Positions 46,301-54,741 of a stretch of DNA of 62,983 nt are shown here, in pieces. The stretch spans positions 1-62,983 of the forward strand of contig JBBQQH010000011.1 in the NCBI GenBank assembly GCA_038216155.1, read 5' to 3'. Position 1 is the stretch's first letter, and each line of letters starts with the position of its first letter. Below the pieces are notes generated by a model. The model did no database searches. It was not told the DNA's origin and was given only the letters and a program-made list of their open reading frames with translations. The DNA comes from SZAS-103 sp038216155. GTDB lineage: Bacteria > Pseudomonadota > Gammaproteobacteria > Xanthomonadales > Xanthomonadaceae. The position numbers were made by a program, and so were the translations under genes.

Positions 46301-46573
46301 GATCAGTTTCAGATGCAGCTTTTCGGACGCGATCATCGCGCGCACGATGCCGGCCAGCGAACACTCGTCGGTGATCGCCAGCGCTGTGTAGCCCAATGCG
46401 TGTGCGCGTTCGAACAATTCCTCCGCATGCGAAGCGCCGCGTTGGAAGCTGAAGTTCGACAGGCAATGCAGTTCGGCATAGTCCGGCGGTGGCGGTGGCG
46501 GTGAAGTAATGGAATTCGCGGCTGCACGCATGCGCGGCAGCCTGCATCGGCGCTGTCGCATGCGCTGCGACAT
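43361..46573 (-). CDS. dnaE2: Error-prone DNA polymerase III alpha subunit
   Basis: The catalytic subunit of the ImuA-ImuB-DnaE2 mutasome that copies damaged DNA during the SOS response. It has the PHP domain (YAELHCLSNFSFQRGASHAEE, then LAITDECSLAGIVRAM), the palm aspartates in PPDIDVDFEHERREEV and LLKVDCLALGMLTC, fingers with FGSYGFPESHAASFALL, and an OB domain near the C-terminus (VRFAGLVTVRQRPGTASG). About 1070 residues, shorter than replicative DnaE because the C-terminal tau-binding part is absent. ATG 46573 overlaps the imuB stop (TGATG). Confidence 0.94.
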   Translation of the reverse strand: MSQRMRQRRCRLPRMRAAANSITSPPPPPPDYAELHCLSNFSFQRGASHAEELFERAHALGYTALAITDECSLAGIVRAMIASEKLHLKLIVGSEFTLVDDLKCVLLCTDRTGYSALSRLITQARRAAEKGSYRLERSDLDALDTNGLLALWIPQAVARWNEELDWLHTRFPQRLWIALELHREAGDDARLCALQALSTNTGIPLVAAGDVHMHARGRRALQDALTAIRLRRSVAECGHALFANGERHLRPRHALATLYPRAALGEAVRIAERCTFNLRELHYDYPEELVPAGHTPTTHLRALTQAGAQRRWPGGVPPAIHALIEKELALIAEMHYEAFFLTVEDVVRWAREQHILCQGRGSAANSVVCYCLNITAVDPERIHMLFERFVSKERNEPPDIDVDFEHERREEVIQYVYRKYGRERAALAATVICYRGKSAARDIGRALGFAADQLDQLSSVFNWAHGEVPIATRLRESGFDPDAAPLRRLLALTQSLRGFPRHLSQHVGGFVISGTPLWQLVPVENASMPERTIIQWDKDDLETLGLLKVDCLALGMLTCIRKCLDLVQRHRGRTLTLADFPEGDADTYAMIQRADTVGVFQIESRAQMSMLPRLKPACFYDLVIEVAIVRPGPIQGGMVHPYLARREIEAERAALGLDVLDPDSDDFRATYHQPEMIAVLGRTCGVPIFQEQVMHLLQVAADFSPGEADQLRRSMAAWKRHGGLEHFRDRIVEGMSRNGYAMDYIERIIEQIKGFGSYGFPESHAASFALLAYVSSWLKCHQPAAFACALLNSLPMGFYGPAQIVADLRQHGVGVRPVDVTSSEVDCTLEHDSRGELCLRLGLRMVSRLALDTANALVQARAEHPFRDVADLVARAGLDARASRALAAAGALKRLAGHRHRAYWDIAGSDARHDVISNARIDEARAPLRLPSVHDDTMADYASTGLTLGTHPLRLIRAQLARRRMRRSDQLASMQDGEPVRFAGLVTVRQRPGTASGVTFVTVEDESGSVNVVIWKHLAERQRRELLNSSVLGIEGTLQRQQGVQHIIARRLYDFSNLLQQLDAPARNFH

Positions 46574-48183
46574 CAGGCAAACCAGCCGTGCAGCATCCAA
46601 CCATCGGTGCGCGTCGTATCGTCACCGGCCGGGCAAAACAGCCACGCGTGCTGGCCACTGTCGAGCTCGGCGATGACGTAATCACGACGCACATCGTCGC
46701 CATCCCACCAGCCGGTTTCGATGCGCTCGGGTGTCTCCAGCAAACGCACGATGCGACCGCGAAACGGTGTTGGGCGGGGCAGCAACCACAGTGGACGTGC
46801 TGGTTGCGATACTGAAGATGAATACGCCGCATCGGGTTCTGCCACGCGCCAGGCGTGTTCCGGTCGATAGTCTGCGTGCAGCGCCAGCGGGCGGATTGCC
46901 GCGGGGCCGAGGCGCGCGCGCAGGCGTTCGAGCAGGCCGTCGAAATCCAGATTGCCGCGCGAGCTGGTATCGAACAGATCGCGCAGTTCCGGTGCAAACG
47001 GCGGCAACTCCTCGGCGATCAGGCTCAGTGCGTGCGCTGGTGCTGGTAATGCGAGGCGTTCGAGCTGGCTGCGTGCGGCTTCGAACAACGCATCGGCATC
47101 GCGACCGGGTTTGCGCAGGCCAACTTCCAACAACGTCGATCGATTTTGCGCAGAGCCAACTCGTGTTCCATGAGTGCGGGTGGAGTGATCGTGTCTTGCG
47201 TTTTCTTGAGTGGAATCATTTGTTGCAGCCGCAGCCTGTTCGTGCGGATCATGTTCAAAGCGCAGGAAAAATCGCAGCACGCCGCCATCGCGACCTTGTA
47301 AAAACGCCGCAAATTCGCGGGTCAGGCGTTGCAGTGGAAATTGCAGCGCGCCCTGCTGTTCGATGCCGTAATCGAACGCCAGCGTGCGCTCGAATCGATC
47401 TGGCGGCCGATACAGCGTGCGCACGTCTGGTTCATCGCCATGCAGGTGATCGAGTGCGCGCAGCAGCTCGCCGCCGAAGCGTCGCACCAGACCTGCGCGC
47501 GGCAACGCCCGCACGTCGCGCAGGGTGCGCGTGCCGAGTTGCAGCAATGCATCGGTGTGCGCCGGCGACAGTCGCGCGCCTTGCACCGGCACCCGCGCCA
47601 GCACGCGCGTGAGCTGGTCTTGCTGCAGCACTGCGTAGCCATCGGCCAGCGTCGCCAGCACGCGCGCTGCCGCCGGCGTGGGCGCGGCGGCCAGCACGTG
47701 TCGATGGCCGAGCGCGGTTAAATGCGAACGCAGCGCGGCCTCGATCCGCGGCCAATCGCCGAACAGGCTGCGACTGGCGCCGATTTCCAGCAGCACCGCA
47801 TCCGGCGGTTCGATCGCCACCTGGCTGCTGAAGGCGTAGGCGAGGGCGGCGAGGGTTTCGAGCTGGCCCGCTTCGGCATCCGGTTGGCGGCGATGCGCGA
47901 TCAGGTCGGAACGCAGTGCCTGCGCCTGTGCCAGCGGCATACCGGTGCGAATGCCGGCCGCATAGGCTGCGGCATCCACGCAAACAATGCGCGCGCGCTG
48001 TGCTGCGCCGTCGTGGACGATTTGCAGATCGTTTGCGGAAGGATTGCCCTGCGTTGTGCGCGGTGCTTCGGGAAAACTGCTGCGCGCTGCAGAATCGACG
48101 CTGGCATCTTCGTCACTGCGATGCCGGAACAGGGATTCCAGAGGCAACTGGGGCAAGGCGAAGCACGCCCACAGGATCGACAT
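46573..48183 (-). CDS. imuB: ImuB, inactive Y-family polymerase-like protein
   Basis: The adaptor of the SOS mutasome that links DnaE2 to the beta clamp. 536 residues with Y-family architecture, but the N-terminal metal site is missing: the start reads ILWACFALPQLPLE instead of a D-x-D containing strand, and EPPDAVLLEIGASRSLFGD replaces the SxDE block. RLSPAHTDALLQLGTRTLRD is the HhH thumb region. The C-terminal segment PARPLWLLPRPTPF is typical of ImuB. ATG 48183 has GAGG upstream, and the frame upstream of it reads through imuA antisense to sense overlap only. Confidence 0.92.
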   Translation of the reverse strand: MSILWACFALPQLPLESLFRHRSDEDASVDSAARSSFPEAPRTTQGNPSANDLQIVHDGAAQRARIVCVDAAAYAAGIRTGMPLAQAQALRSDLIAHRRQPDAEAGQLETLAALAYAFSSQVAIEPPDAVLLEIGASRSLFGDWPRIEAALRSHLTALGHRHVLAAAPTPAAARVLATLADGYAVLQQDQLTRVLARVPVQGARLSPAHTDALLQLGTRTLRDVRALPRAGLVRRFGGELLRALDHLHGDEPDVRTLYRPPDRFERTLAFDYGIEQQGALQFPLQRLTREFAAFLQGRDGGVLRFFLRFEHDPHEQAAAATNDSTQENARHDHSTRTHGTRVGSAQNRSTLLEVGLRKPGRDADALFEAARSQLERLALPAPAHALSLIAEELPPFAPELRDLFDTSSRGNLDFDGLLERLRARLGPAAIRPLALHADYRPEHAWRVAEPDAAYSSSVSQPARPLWLLPRPTPFRGRIVRLLETPERIETGWWDGDDVRRDYVIAELDSGQHAWLFCPAGDDTTRTDGWMLHGWFA

Positions 48184-48191
48184 CGTGCGCC

Positions 48192-49067
48192 TCAGTGCAA
48201 CCGTGCATTCGGGATCAGGCCTATGGGCGGTTGCGCGCCGCGGCACTTGAGGATGCGAATACGCAGGGTGCGTGAGGCTGGTGCAGCGGTGTCGTTGTCG
48301 ATTGCTGACAACTTTTCTACTGCGCAATTCTTTTCCCGCGACGGGAGAGGAGCAAGTTGTGCCAAGCGCGGGAACGATGCGGCGTGACGAGGAGGTAGCG
48401 AAAAATGGGAATTCCCATCCCGGCCCGAATCCGTGCGCGCCTCGATCAGCAACCGCAGCGCCGCCGGGCTGGGATTGACTGCCTGTTTCGCCGGCCTCAA
48501 CACGAATCCGAAACTGCCGCCGTCCTCGGCCGCCACTTGCAGCCGCCGTAGCGCGCGTTCGTCGCCGCTGGTGGTCCATGCCAGCACCGCGCCGACGCAA
48601 CCTGCACGCAGGGCTTGTTCGGCTGTCCACAACGCACGTTCGGCGGGGGCGTCGATCCAGTACAGTTGCCGCAGCGGCAATCCATGCCGCAGCAACGCCG
48701 GCGCATACGGTACATACGGCGGCGCCACCAGCAGGATGCGTTCGTGCCGGGCCAGCGCCGCCAGCGCCGGCATCAGCAGCGAGAACTCGCCCAGGCCATC
48801 GGCCGCGACCAGTAATTCGGTCAGTGCGCCGCGCGGAAATCCGCCCCACGGCAGCGCGGCGTCCAGCGTGTCGATTCCGCTCGGCAGGCTGCCCTGGCCG
48901 CGCGCCGGCGATTGGGTACCGCGAAACACGCGGCCTTCCAGCAATGCAGCGTGCAATTCGTCGCCTCGATGTTCGTCACTCGGGGATGCATTACCTGAGC
49001 GTTCGTCAGTTTGCGGCGCGGCTTCGCCGACAGCGTCGCGAAGGAGGTGCAAAGACGTGCGTCCCAT
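48192..49067 (-). CDS. imuA: ImuA, RecA/SulA-like translesion synthesis protein
   Basis: 291 residues. The core PSGIDTLDAALPWGGFPRGAL and TELLVAADGLGEFSLLMPAL corresponds to the RecA-like fold, but there is no complete Walker A P-loop. LLVAPPYVPYAPALLRHGLP and YWIDAPAERALWTAEQALR are family blocks. ImuA is needed with ImuB and DnaE2 for damage-induced mutagenesis. The C-terminal 60 residues are poorly conserved. Gap of 16 nt after lexA and 8 nt before imuB, so one operon. Confidence 0.9.
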   Translation of the reverse strand: MGRTSLHLLRDAVGEAAPQTDERSGNASPSDEHRGDELHAALLEGRVFRGTQSPARGQGSLPSGIDTLDAALPWGGFPRGALTELLVAADGLGEFSLLMPALAALARHERILLVAPPYVPYAPALLRHGLPLRQLYWIDAPAERALWTAEQALRAGCVGAVLAWTTSGDERALRRLQVAAEDGGSFGFVLRPAKQAVNPSPAALRLLIEARTDSGRDGNSHFSLPPRHAASFPRLAQLAPLPSREKNCAVEKLSAIDNDTAAPASRTLRIRILKCRGAQPPIGLIPNARLH

Positions 49068-49083
49068 CGTCCGATGCCTGCGC

Positions 49084-49722
49084 TCACGCTGTCCGCAGCA
49101 GGCCGACGTACAGGCCTTCGATGGCGAAACTGCCCGAGCGCGCCGTCACTTCGATCGGCTGAAAATCCGGATTGGCCGGCAGTAGCAGCAGCCGATCGGC
49201 ATCCACGCGTAGGCGTTTGACCGTGATCTCATCCTCGATCCGGGCGACCACGATCTGACCATTTTCGGCCACCGGCGTGCGATGCACCGCGATCAGGTCG
49301 CGATCATGGATGCCAGCATCACGCATGCTGTCGCCCTGCACCCGCAACAGGTAATCCGGACGCGGCCGGAACAGCGCCGGATCGATCGCGTAATGCGCCT
49401 CGATATTGCCCTCGGACATGATCGGGCTGCCGGCCGCCACCCGTCCGACCAGTGGCAGCTCGAACACACCGGCGTTGGCCGCCTGCGCCCGACGTCCACG
49501 CTGTGGGGGAAGCTGATTCGACAACAACCGGATGCCGCGCGCCTTGCCCGGCGACAGCTCCAGCAATCCCTTCGCCGCCAGCGCCTGCAGATGCTTGCGC
49601 GCCCCGTTGAGCCCGATATCAAACGCCGCCGCCAGCTCGCCCAGCGTCGGCGGCCGCCCCTCGCTGGCCAACTGCGCGGCAAGATGGTCGAGAATGGCTT
49701 GCTGGCGGTCGGTGACAGTCAT
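49084..49722 (-). CDS. lexA: LexA-type SOS repressor (LexA2)
   Basis: 212 residues. The N-terminal winged helix (TVTDRQQAILDHLAAQLAS, then PTLGELAAAFDIGLNGARKH) binds DNA, and the C-terminal S24 domain performs RecA-stimulated self-cleavage at A97-G98 (RVAAGSP), with Ser132 in VQGDSMRDAG and Lys169 in ITVKRL. It is the first gene of the lexA-imuA-imuB-dnaE2 operon, an arrangement known from several proteobacteria. The start codon is only one nt from the operator, so there is no Shine-Dalgarno sequence. The recognition helix differs from E. coli LexA, as expected for a different operator. Confidence 0.93.
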   Translation of the reverse strand: MTVTDRQQAILDHLAAQLASEGRPPTLGELAAAFDIGLNGARKHLQALAAKGLLELSPGKARGIRLLSNQLPPQRGRRAQAANAGVFELPLVGRVAAGSPIMSEGNIEAHYAIDPALFRPRPDYLLRVQGDSMRDAGIHDRDLIAVHRTPVAENGQIVVARIEDEITVKRLRVDADRLLLLPANPDFQPIEVTARSGSFAIEGLYVGLLRTA

Positions 49723-49723
49723 A

Positions 49724-49741
49724 GGTGTAAATAATTACACC
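49724..49741 (-). promoter_or_regulatory. Probable LexA operator overlapping the lexA promoter
   Basis: GGTGTAA-ATAA-TTACACC is a perfect inverted repeat with 7-bp arms, ending one nt upstream of the lexA ATG. On the minus strand a tentative -35 TGGACT (49760-49755), 16-nt spacer and -10 TAATTA lie across it, so transcription would start only a few nt before the start codon. The sequence differs from the E. coli CTGT-N8-ACAG box. Confidence 0.78.
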
Positions 49742-49779
49742 ATAAGATTGAGAAGTCCAGCGCACCTGCCAAGACCTTC

Positions 49780-49939
49780 GCACCCTCGCGATCAGGTTCC
49801 GAAAGCCGGGCTTTCACGCGCACCCTCGCGATCAGGTTCCGAAAACCGGGCTTTCAAGCGCACCACCGCGATCGATACCTAGAAAGCTGTGCTTGCTCTC
49901 CCAACGCGGTCAAGATGTAGAAAGTCGTTCCCTCGCCAA
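49780..49939. repeat. 40-bp tandem repeat, four decaying copies
   Basis: The units start at 49780, 49820, 49860 and about 49900. The first two are nearly identical (CACCCTCGCGATCAGGTTCC shared, differing at two positions in the rest). The third keeps CACC-CGCGATC and AGAAAG. The fourth is weak (CGCGGTCAAGATGTAGAAAG). Units one and two each contain a hairpin of the form GAAAGC-CGG-GCTTTC (one mismatch in unit two). The array fills the gap between the lexA operator and the next gene. Confidence 0.8.
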
Positions 49940-49965
49940 CCCGAAGCGCTCAGGAAGTGAAATTC

Positions 49966-50247
49966 ATGTCGGTTGAACGAGACAAGATCGAGTGCGAGCG
50001 GGATGGACAAGGCTACGAGTCTTTCATGTGCCGGCATCTTTTCGAAAATCCCACACAAGGCTGGTATTCCAGAGAACCCACTTCGGAAAATCCTTGGCCA
50101 GATGCTTGGTGTGCTGAGTGCGACGTGGTGTTCATGCGCGACGGTCAGTGGACAGACGACAACTCTAGCTGCACCGAAATCAAGCTGCTTTGCAACTTTT
50201 GTTATGAGCGCCGTCGAGCCCAAGAGATTGTTGATGGACCCAAATGA
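49966..50247 (+). CDS. Small Cys-rich, probably zinc-binding protein
   Basis: 93 residues, not assigned to a family. It carries MCRHLFENP, then PDAWCAECDVVFM and IKLLCNFCYERRR, i.e. CxxH/CxxC-type pairs that could bind one or two zinc ions. Internal acidic and aromatic residues (GWYSREP, PWPDAWC) suggest a compact fold. ATG 49966 has AGGA about 9 nt upstream, while GTG 49957 is too close to it. The array of 40-bp repeats lies immediately upstream. Codon use is less GC-biased than in its neighbours, which hints at recent acquisition. Confidence 0.65.
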   Translation: MSVERDKIECERDGQGYESFMCRHLFENPTQGWYSREPTSENPWPDAWCAECDVVFMRDGQWTDDNSSCTEIKLLCNFCYERRRAQEIVDGPK

Positions 50248-50290
50248 TTTTATTGATGCAAACCAGCGCGCGCTTCAAAAAAAGCAAACA

Positions 50291-50740
50291 TCAAAACGGC
50301 TTAGCCAACACCAGATACAAAATCGGAATCAGCAGCAACAACGGCACCTCGTTGTACCAGCGCAGCGTGGTCGGCGCAGGCAGGGCGCGTCCGATAGCGG
50401 TGCCCTTGAGCCAGCGTCCGCTGATGATGAAAAAGGCCAGCATCAACACGACCAGCCCGAGCTTGGCATCGATCCAGTGCATGCCGGCGACGATGTCCGG
50501 ATACGACGCCGGCGCAAACAAATGCCCCAGCCACAGCAACGCGCCGAACACCACCGCGATGCCGAACATGACATGCCCGAAGCGATACAGCCGGCGCCCC
50601 ATCAGCAGTAGCCGCGCCTGCACCTCGGGCTGACCGCGCGCCTCCGAAAGATTGACCAGGATGCGCGGCAGGTAAAACACGCAACTCATCCACGCGATCA
50701 CGAATAGCAGGTGCAGGGTCTTGGTCCAGAGATAGAGCAT
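50291..50740 (-). CDS. HemJ-like / CopD family membrane protein
   Basis: 149 residues with four membrane helices. The sequence YLWTKTLHLLFVIAWMSCVF and YLPRILVNL, then LYRFGHVMFGIAVV, GMHWIDAKLGLVVLML and the C-terminal LRWYNEVPLLLLIPILYLVL, with a final KPF, matches the HemJ (UPF0093) protoporphyrinogen IX oxidase family, which carries out the penultimate step of haem synthesis. Automated pipelines often call such genes CopD. ATG 50740 starts the conserved region; the frame is open to 50878 through a repeat. Confidence 0.8.
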   Translation of the reverse strand: MLYLWTKTLHLLFVIAWMSCVFYLPRILVNLSEARGQPEVQARLLLMGRRLYRFGHVMFGIAVVFGALLWLGHLFAPASYPDIVAGMHWIDAKLGLVVLMLAFFIISGRWLKGTAIGRALPAPTTLRWYNEVPLLLLIPILYLVLAKPF

Positions 50741-50784
50741 GGTGTTTTCCAGCTGTGAGGTGGGGAGGGTGTTGTGGTTCGACA

Positions 50785-50883
50785 GGCCTGTCCTGAGCCT
50801 GACGAAGGGCTCACCACGAACGGTTGAGAGTGTTCGGATTGCAAAGGCCTGTTCTGAGATTGACGAAGGGCTCACCACGAACG
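50785..50883. repeat. Two copies of a 38-bp interspersed repeat
   Basis: The units 50785-50822 and 50846-50883 share GGCCTGT-CTGAG and end with the identical TGACGAAGGGCTCACCACGA followed by ACG. The first is preceded by the 12-bp palindrome GACAGGCCTGTC (50781-50792). They resemble the CGAAGGGCTCACCACGAAC-type intergenic repeats common in Xanthomonadales and other proteobacteria. They lie between hemJ-like and formaldehyde dehydrogenase genes. Confidence 0.75.
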
Positions 50884-50959
50884 ATCTCGCTGGTTGGGCA
50901 GATGGCTAGGTTGTGCTGGCAACGGTAATCGCGTCGGAATTCCGGACAGTCGCGCAACT

Positions 50960-52069
<1,110 letters not shown>

Positions 52070-52219
52070 GGCGGTTCTCGCGGGTTGTGTTTCGCTCAAG
52101 TGTAGCGTGTGACGTTGCCCGCGTTCGCGATATCAGTGCGGTAGAAAACAGGAAGAACAATCCTGTTGCCGGCGCGAGAATGATGCTCTGGCCGAGAGCG
52201 ATTTACGAGATTTCTTGAC

Positions 52220-54112
52220 TCAGTCCGGCGTCGCTTCCAGTGATTCCCAGCGCGCATACGCGCCTTCCAGTTCCGACTGCATGGTGCTCATGCGCGTGTT
52301 CGCGGCGACGATGGCGTTCGAGTCCTGGCGGAAGAATTCCGGCTCGTGCATGGCGGCGGTGAGCTGGGCGATGTCGGCCTCTAGCGTTTCGATACGCTTT
52401 GGCAGCGCGTCGAGTTCGCGTTGCTCCTTGAACGAAAGCTTGCGCTTTGCTGTTGCGACCACTGCTGGCGCAGGCGTGCTGACCACCTCTGCTTTCGACA
52501 CGGGGTCGCGCAAGGACGCACTCGTCGGCGCGTTGGGCCGCTGTCGTTCCCAGTCGCTATAGCCGCCGACGTATTCACCGACGCCACCATCGCCCTCCAG
52601 TACCAACGTCGAGGTGGCGACGGCATCGAGAAAATCGCGATCGTGCGAGACCACCAGCACGGTGCCGGGATAGGCCGCGACGCGTTCTTCCAGCAACTCG
52701 AGCGTTTCCACGTCGAGGTCGTTGGTCGGTTCGTCCAGCACCAGCAGGTTGGACGGCTGCGCGAAGAGTTTTGCCAGCAGCAGGCGGTTGCGTTCGCCGC
52801 CCGACAATCGCGTGATCGGTGCTCGTGCACGTTCGGGTGTAAACAGGAAATCCTGCAGGTAGCCGATCACGTGCTGGCGGCGGTCGCCCAGTTCGATGAA
52901 CTCGCGGCCTTCCGCCACGTTTTCCAATGCGGTCCAGTCCTCGCGCAATTGCGCTCGGTGCTGATCGAAGTAGGCGATCGCGAGATTCGTGCCCAGTTGC
53001 ACGCTGCCGGTGTCGGGCGCGATTTCGCCAAGCAGCAGCCGCAGCAATGTGGTCTTGCCTGAGCCGTTTGGACCGATGAGGCCAATACGATCGCCGCGCA
53101 GGATGGTGGTGTCGAGATCGCGCACGATGCATTTGTCGGGATAGCCGAAGCCGACGTGGCTGACATCGATCACCTTCTTGCCCGACGCGCCCGTCGTTGC
53201 CTGTTGCATGCGCACGTTGCCGCCGAGTTCGCGTCGGCTTGCGCGTTCGCTCCGCAGCGCCTGTAGCTCGCGTACGCGGCCTTCGTTGCGGGTGCGCCGG
53301 GCCTTGATGCCCTGACGAATCCACACTTCTTCCTGTGCGAGTTTGCGATCGAACAGGGCGTTAGCCTGCTCCTCGGCGTGCAGCCGCTCCTCGCGGCGAC
53401 GCAGATAGTTGTCGTAATCGCCGGGCCAGCTGGTCAGTTTGCCGCGATCGATTTCGAGGATGCGCGTCGCCAGCGCACGCAAAAAACGTCGATCATGGGT
53501 GACGAACACGATGCTGCCGTCGAAATCGCGCAAGAATGACTCCATCCACGCGATCGCTTCGATATCGAGGTGATTGGTCGGCTCGTCCAGCAGCAACAGG
53601 TCGGGCGCGCCGGCCAGCGCCTGCGCCAGCAGCACGCGCCGCTTCATGCCGCCGGACAATGCGGAAAACTCGCCGTCCTGTGGCAGGCCGAGGCGATCAA
53701 GCACCGATTCGACTCGATGCTCCAGCGTCCAGCCATGTGCTTCATCAATCAGTGCATGCAACTCCGAATGGCGCTGCGCATCGAACGGTTCGGCGATGCT
53801 GACGTGATGGTAGTCGGCCAGCAGCGCACCGAGCTCGCCAGCGCCGGCGGCGACCACGTCGAAGATGCTGCCCTGGATATCGACCGGCACCTCCTGCGCC
53901 AGTCGGGCAATGCGCAGGCCGGGCTGGCGACGGATTTCCCCGTCATCTGGCTTATGCTCGCCATCGATCAACTTGAGCAAGGTCGACTTGCCCTCGCCAT
54001 TGCGGCCGACGATGCACACGCGTTCGCGTGGCTCGATCGCCACCGTCACCGCTTCCAGCAACAGCGGCCCGCCAATGCTGAAATCGACGTCCTGCAAGGC
54101 GATCAGCGACAT
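52220..54112 (-). CDS. uup: ABC-F ATPase Uup
   Basis: 630 residues with two ATP-binding cassettes and no membrane part: Walker A GRNGEGKST and GPNGSGKTT, signatures LSGGMKRRVLLAQAL and LSGGERNRLLLAKLF, Walker B LLLLDEPTNHLD and LLVLDEPTNDLD. The linker (about 240-310) and the C-terminal coiled coil (LDALPKRIETLEADIAQLT) are typical of Uup, which binds branched DNA and ribosomes and affects precise excision of transposons. Divergent from a cold-shock gene. Confidence 0.93.
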   Translation of the reverse strand: MSLIALQDVDFSIGGPLLLEAVTVAIEPRERVCIVGRNGEGKSTLLKLIDGEHKPDDGEIRRQPGLRIARLAQEVPVDIQGSIFDVVAAGAGELGALLADYHHVSIAEPFDAQRHSELHALIDEAHGWTLEHRVESVLDRLGLPQDGEFSALSGGMKRRVLLAQALAGAPDLLLLDEPTNHLDIEAIAWMESFLRDFDGSIVFVTHDRRFLRALATRILEIDRGKLTSWPGDYDNYLRRREERLHAEEQANALFDRKLAQEEVWIRQGIKARRTRNEGRVRELQALRSERASRRELGGNVRMQQATTGASGKKVIDVSHVGFGYPDKCIVRDLDTTILRGDRIGLIGPNGSGKTTLLRLLLGEIAPDTGSVQLGTNLAIAYFDQHRAQLREDWTALENVAEGREFIELGDRRQHVIGYLQDFLFTPERARAPITRLSGGERNRLLLAKLFAQPSNLLVLDEPTNDLDVETLELLEERVAAYPGTVLVVSHDRDFLDAVATSTLVLEGDGGVGEYVGGYSDWERQRPNAPTSASLRDPVSKAEVVSTPAPAVVATAKRKLSFKEQRELDALPKRIETLEADIAQLTAAMHEPEFFRQDSNAIVAANTRMSTMQSELEGAYARWESLEATPD

Positions 54113-54459
54113 GCGCTACCCCTTTGCAATGAAGATCGTGTCGTAACGACATCGGTTGGTCGCAAGCGCATGGAATCGCGAAAGGTAGTGGCGAAGCCGA
54201 CCATTGTGACCGTTCGGCGCAGCAACCGACACTGGAGGCTGAACGCCCTGAGGGAAGCATCGACCTCAGGCATGGTATTCGCGCACGTTTTCGTGTAGTT
54301 TGCGGGCACTGTGTTTGCCAGGTTCACGGTACATCGTGGCCCTGATGCGGTAGATCCAACGATCCGCTACATCGACTTGCCTCGCTTACTCCCTGCAACT
54401 CAGTCCCATCGGCGGTGTTCGCCTTTGGGTATCCAATCCACGTTTCAAGGAGTAGCAAC
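54113..54459. other. Intergenic: divergent uup / cold-shock upstream region
   Basis: 347 bp without a gene. It holds the uup promoter region and the leader of the cold-shock gene. Csp genes often have long structured leaders of this size. I could not assign promoter boxes with confidence. Confidence 0.5.
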
Positions 54460-54669
54460 ATGTCGGATCGTCAGACCGGAACCGTCAAATGGTTCAACGA
54501 CGCCAAGGGCTTTGGCTTTATCACCCCGGAAAGCGGCGAAGATCTTTTCGTTCATTTCCGCGCCATCCAGGGCAGCGGCTTCAAGTCGTTGCAGGAAGGC
54601 CAGAAGGTGAGCTTCCTGGTCGTCAAGGGCCAAAAGGGCCTGCAGGCTGATCAGGTGCAAGTCGACTAA
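54460..54669 (+). CDS. Cold-shock protein (CspA family)
   Basis: 69 residues forming one cold-shock OB fold that binds single-stranded RNA and DNA and melts mRNA structure. RNP1 is KGFGFI and RNP2 is LFVHF, within TGTVKWFNDAKGFGFITPE. ATG 54460 has AAGGAG seven nt upstream. Followed by a strong intrinsic terminator. A close paralogue is at 60434. Confidence 0.95.
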   Translation: MSDRQTGTVKWFNDAKGFGFITPESGEDLFVHFRAIQGSGFKSLQEGQKVSFLVVKGQKGLQADQVQVD

Positions 54670-54691
54670 TTTCGGCTTTCATCGTTTCAAC

Positions 54692-54717
54692 AAAAGCCCC
54701 GGGAAACCGGGGCTTTT
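54692..54717 (+). terminator. Intrinsic terminator of the first cold-shock gene
   Basis: Stem AAAAGCCCCGG (54692-54702), GAAA tetraloop, CCGGGGCTTTT (54707-54717), followed by one more T and G. Eleven base pairs with a run of Ts: a textbook Rho-independent terminator. The A-run on the 5' side means it may also stop the convergent fasciclin transcript. Confidence 0.93.
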
Positions 54718-54741
54718 TGTGCGCGCGGTCAACGCGGTCGA

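Noticed and set aside
48184..48849. Extension of the imuB frame upstream of 48183
   Set aside because: It overlaps imuA in another frame; ImuB homologues begin at the SILWACFALPQLP segment, and an SD precedes ATG 48183.
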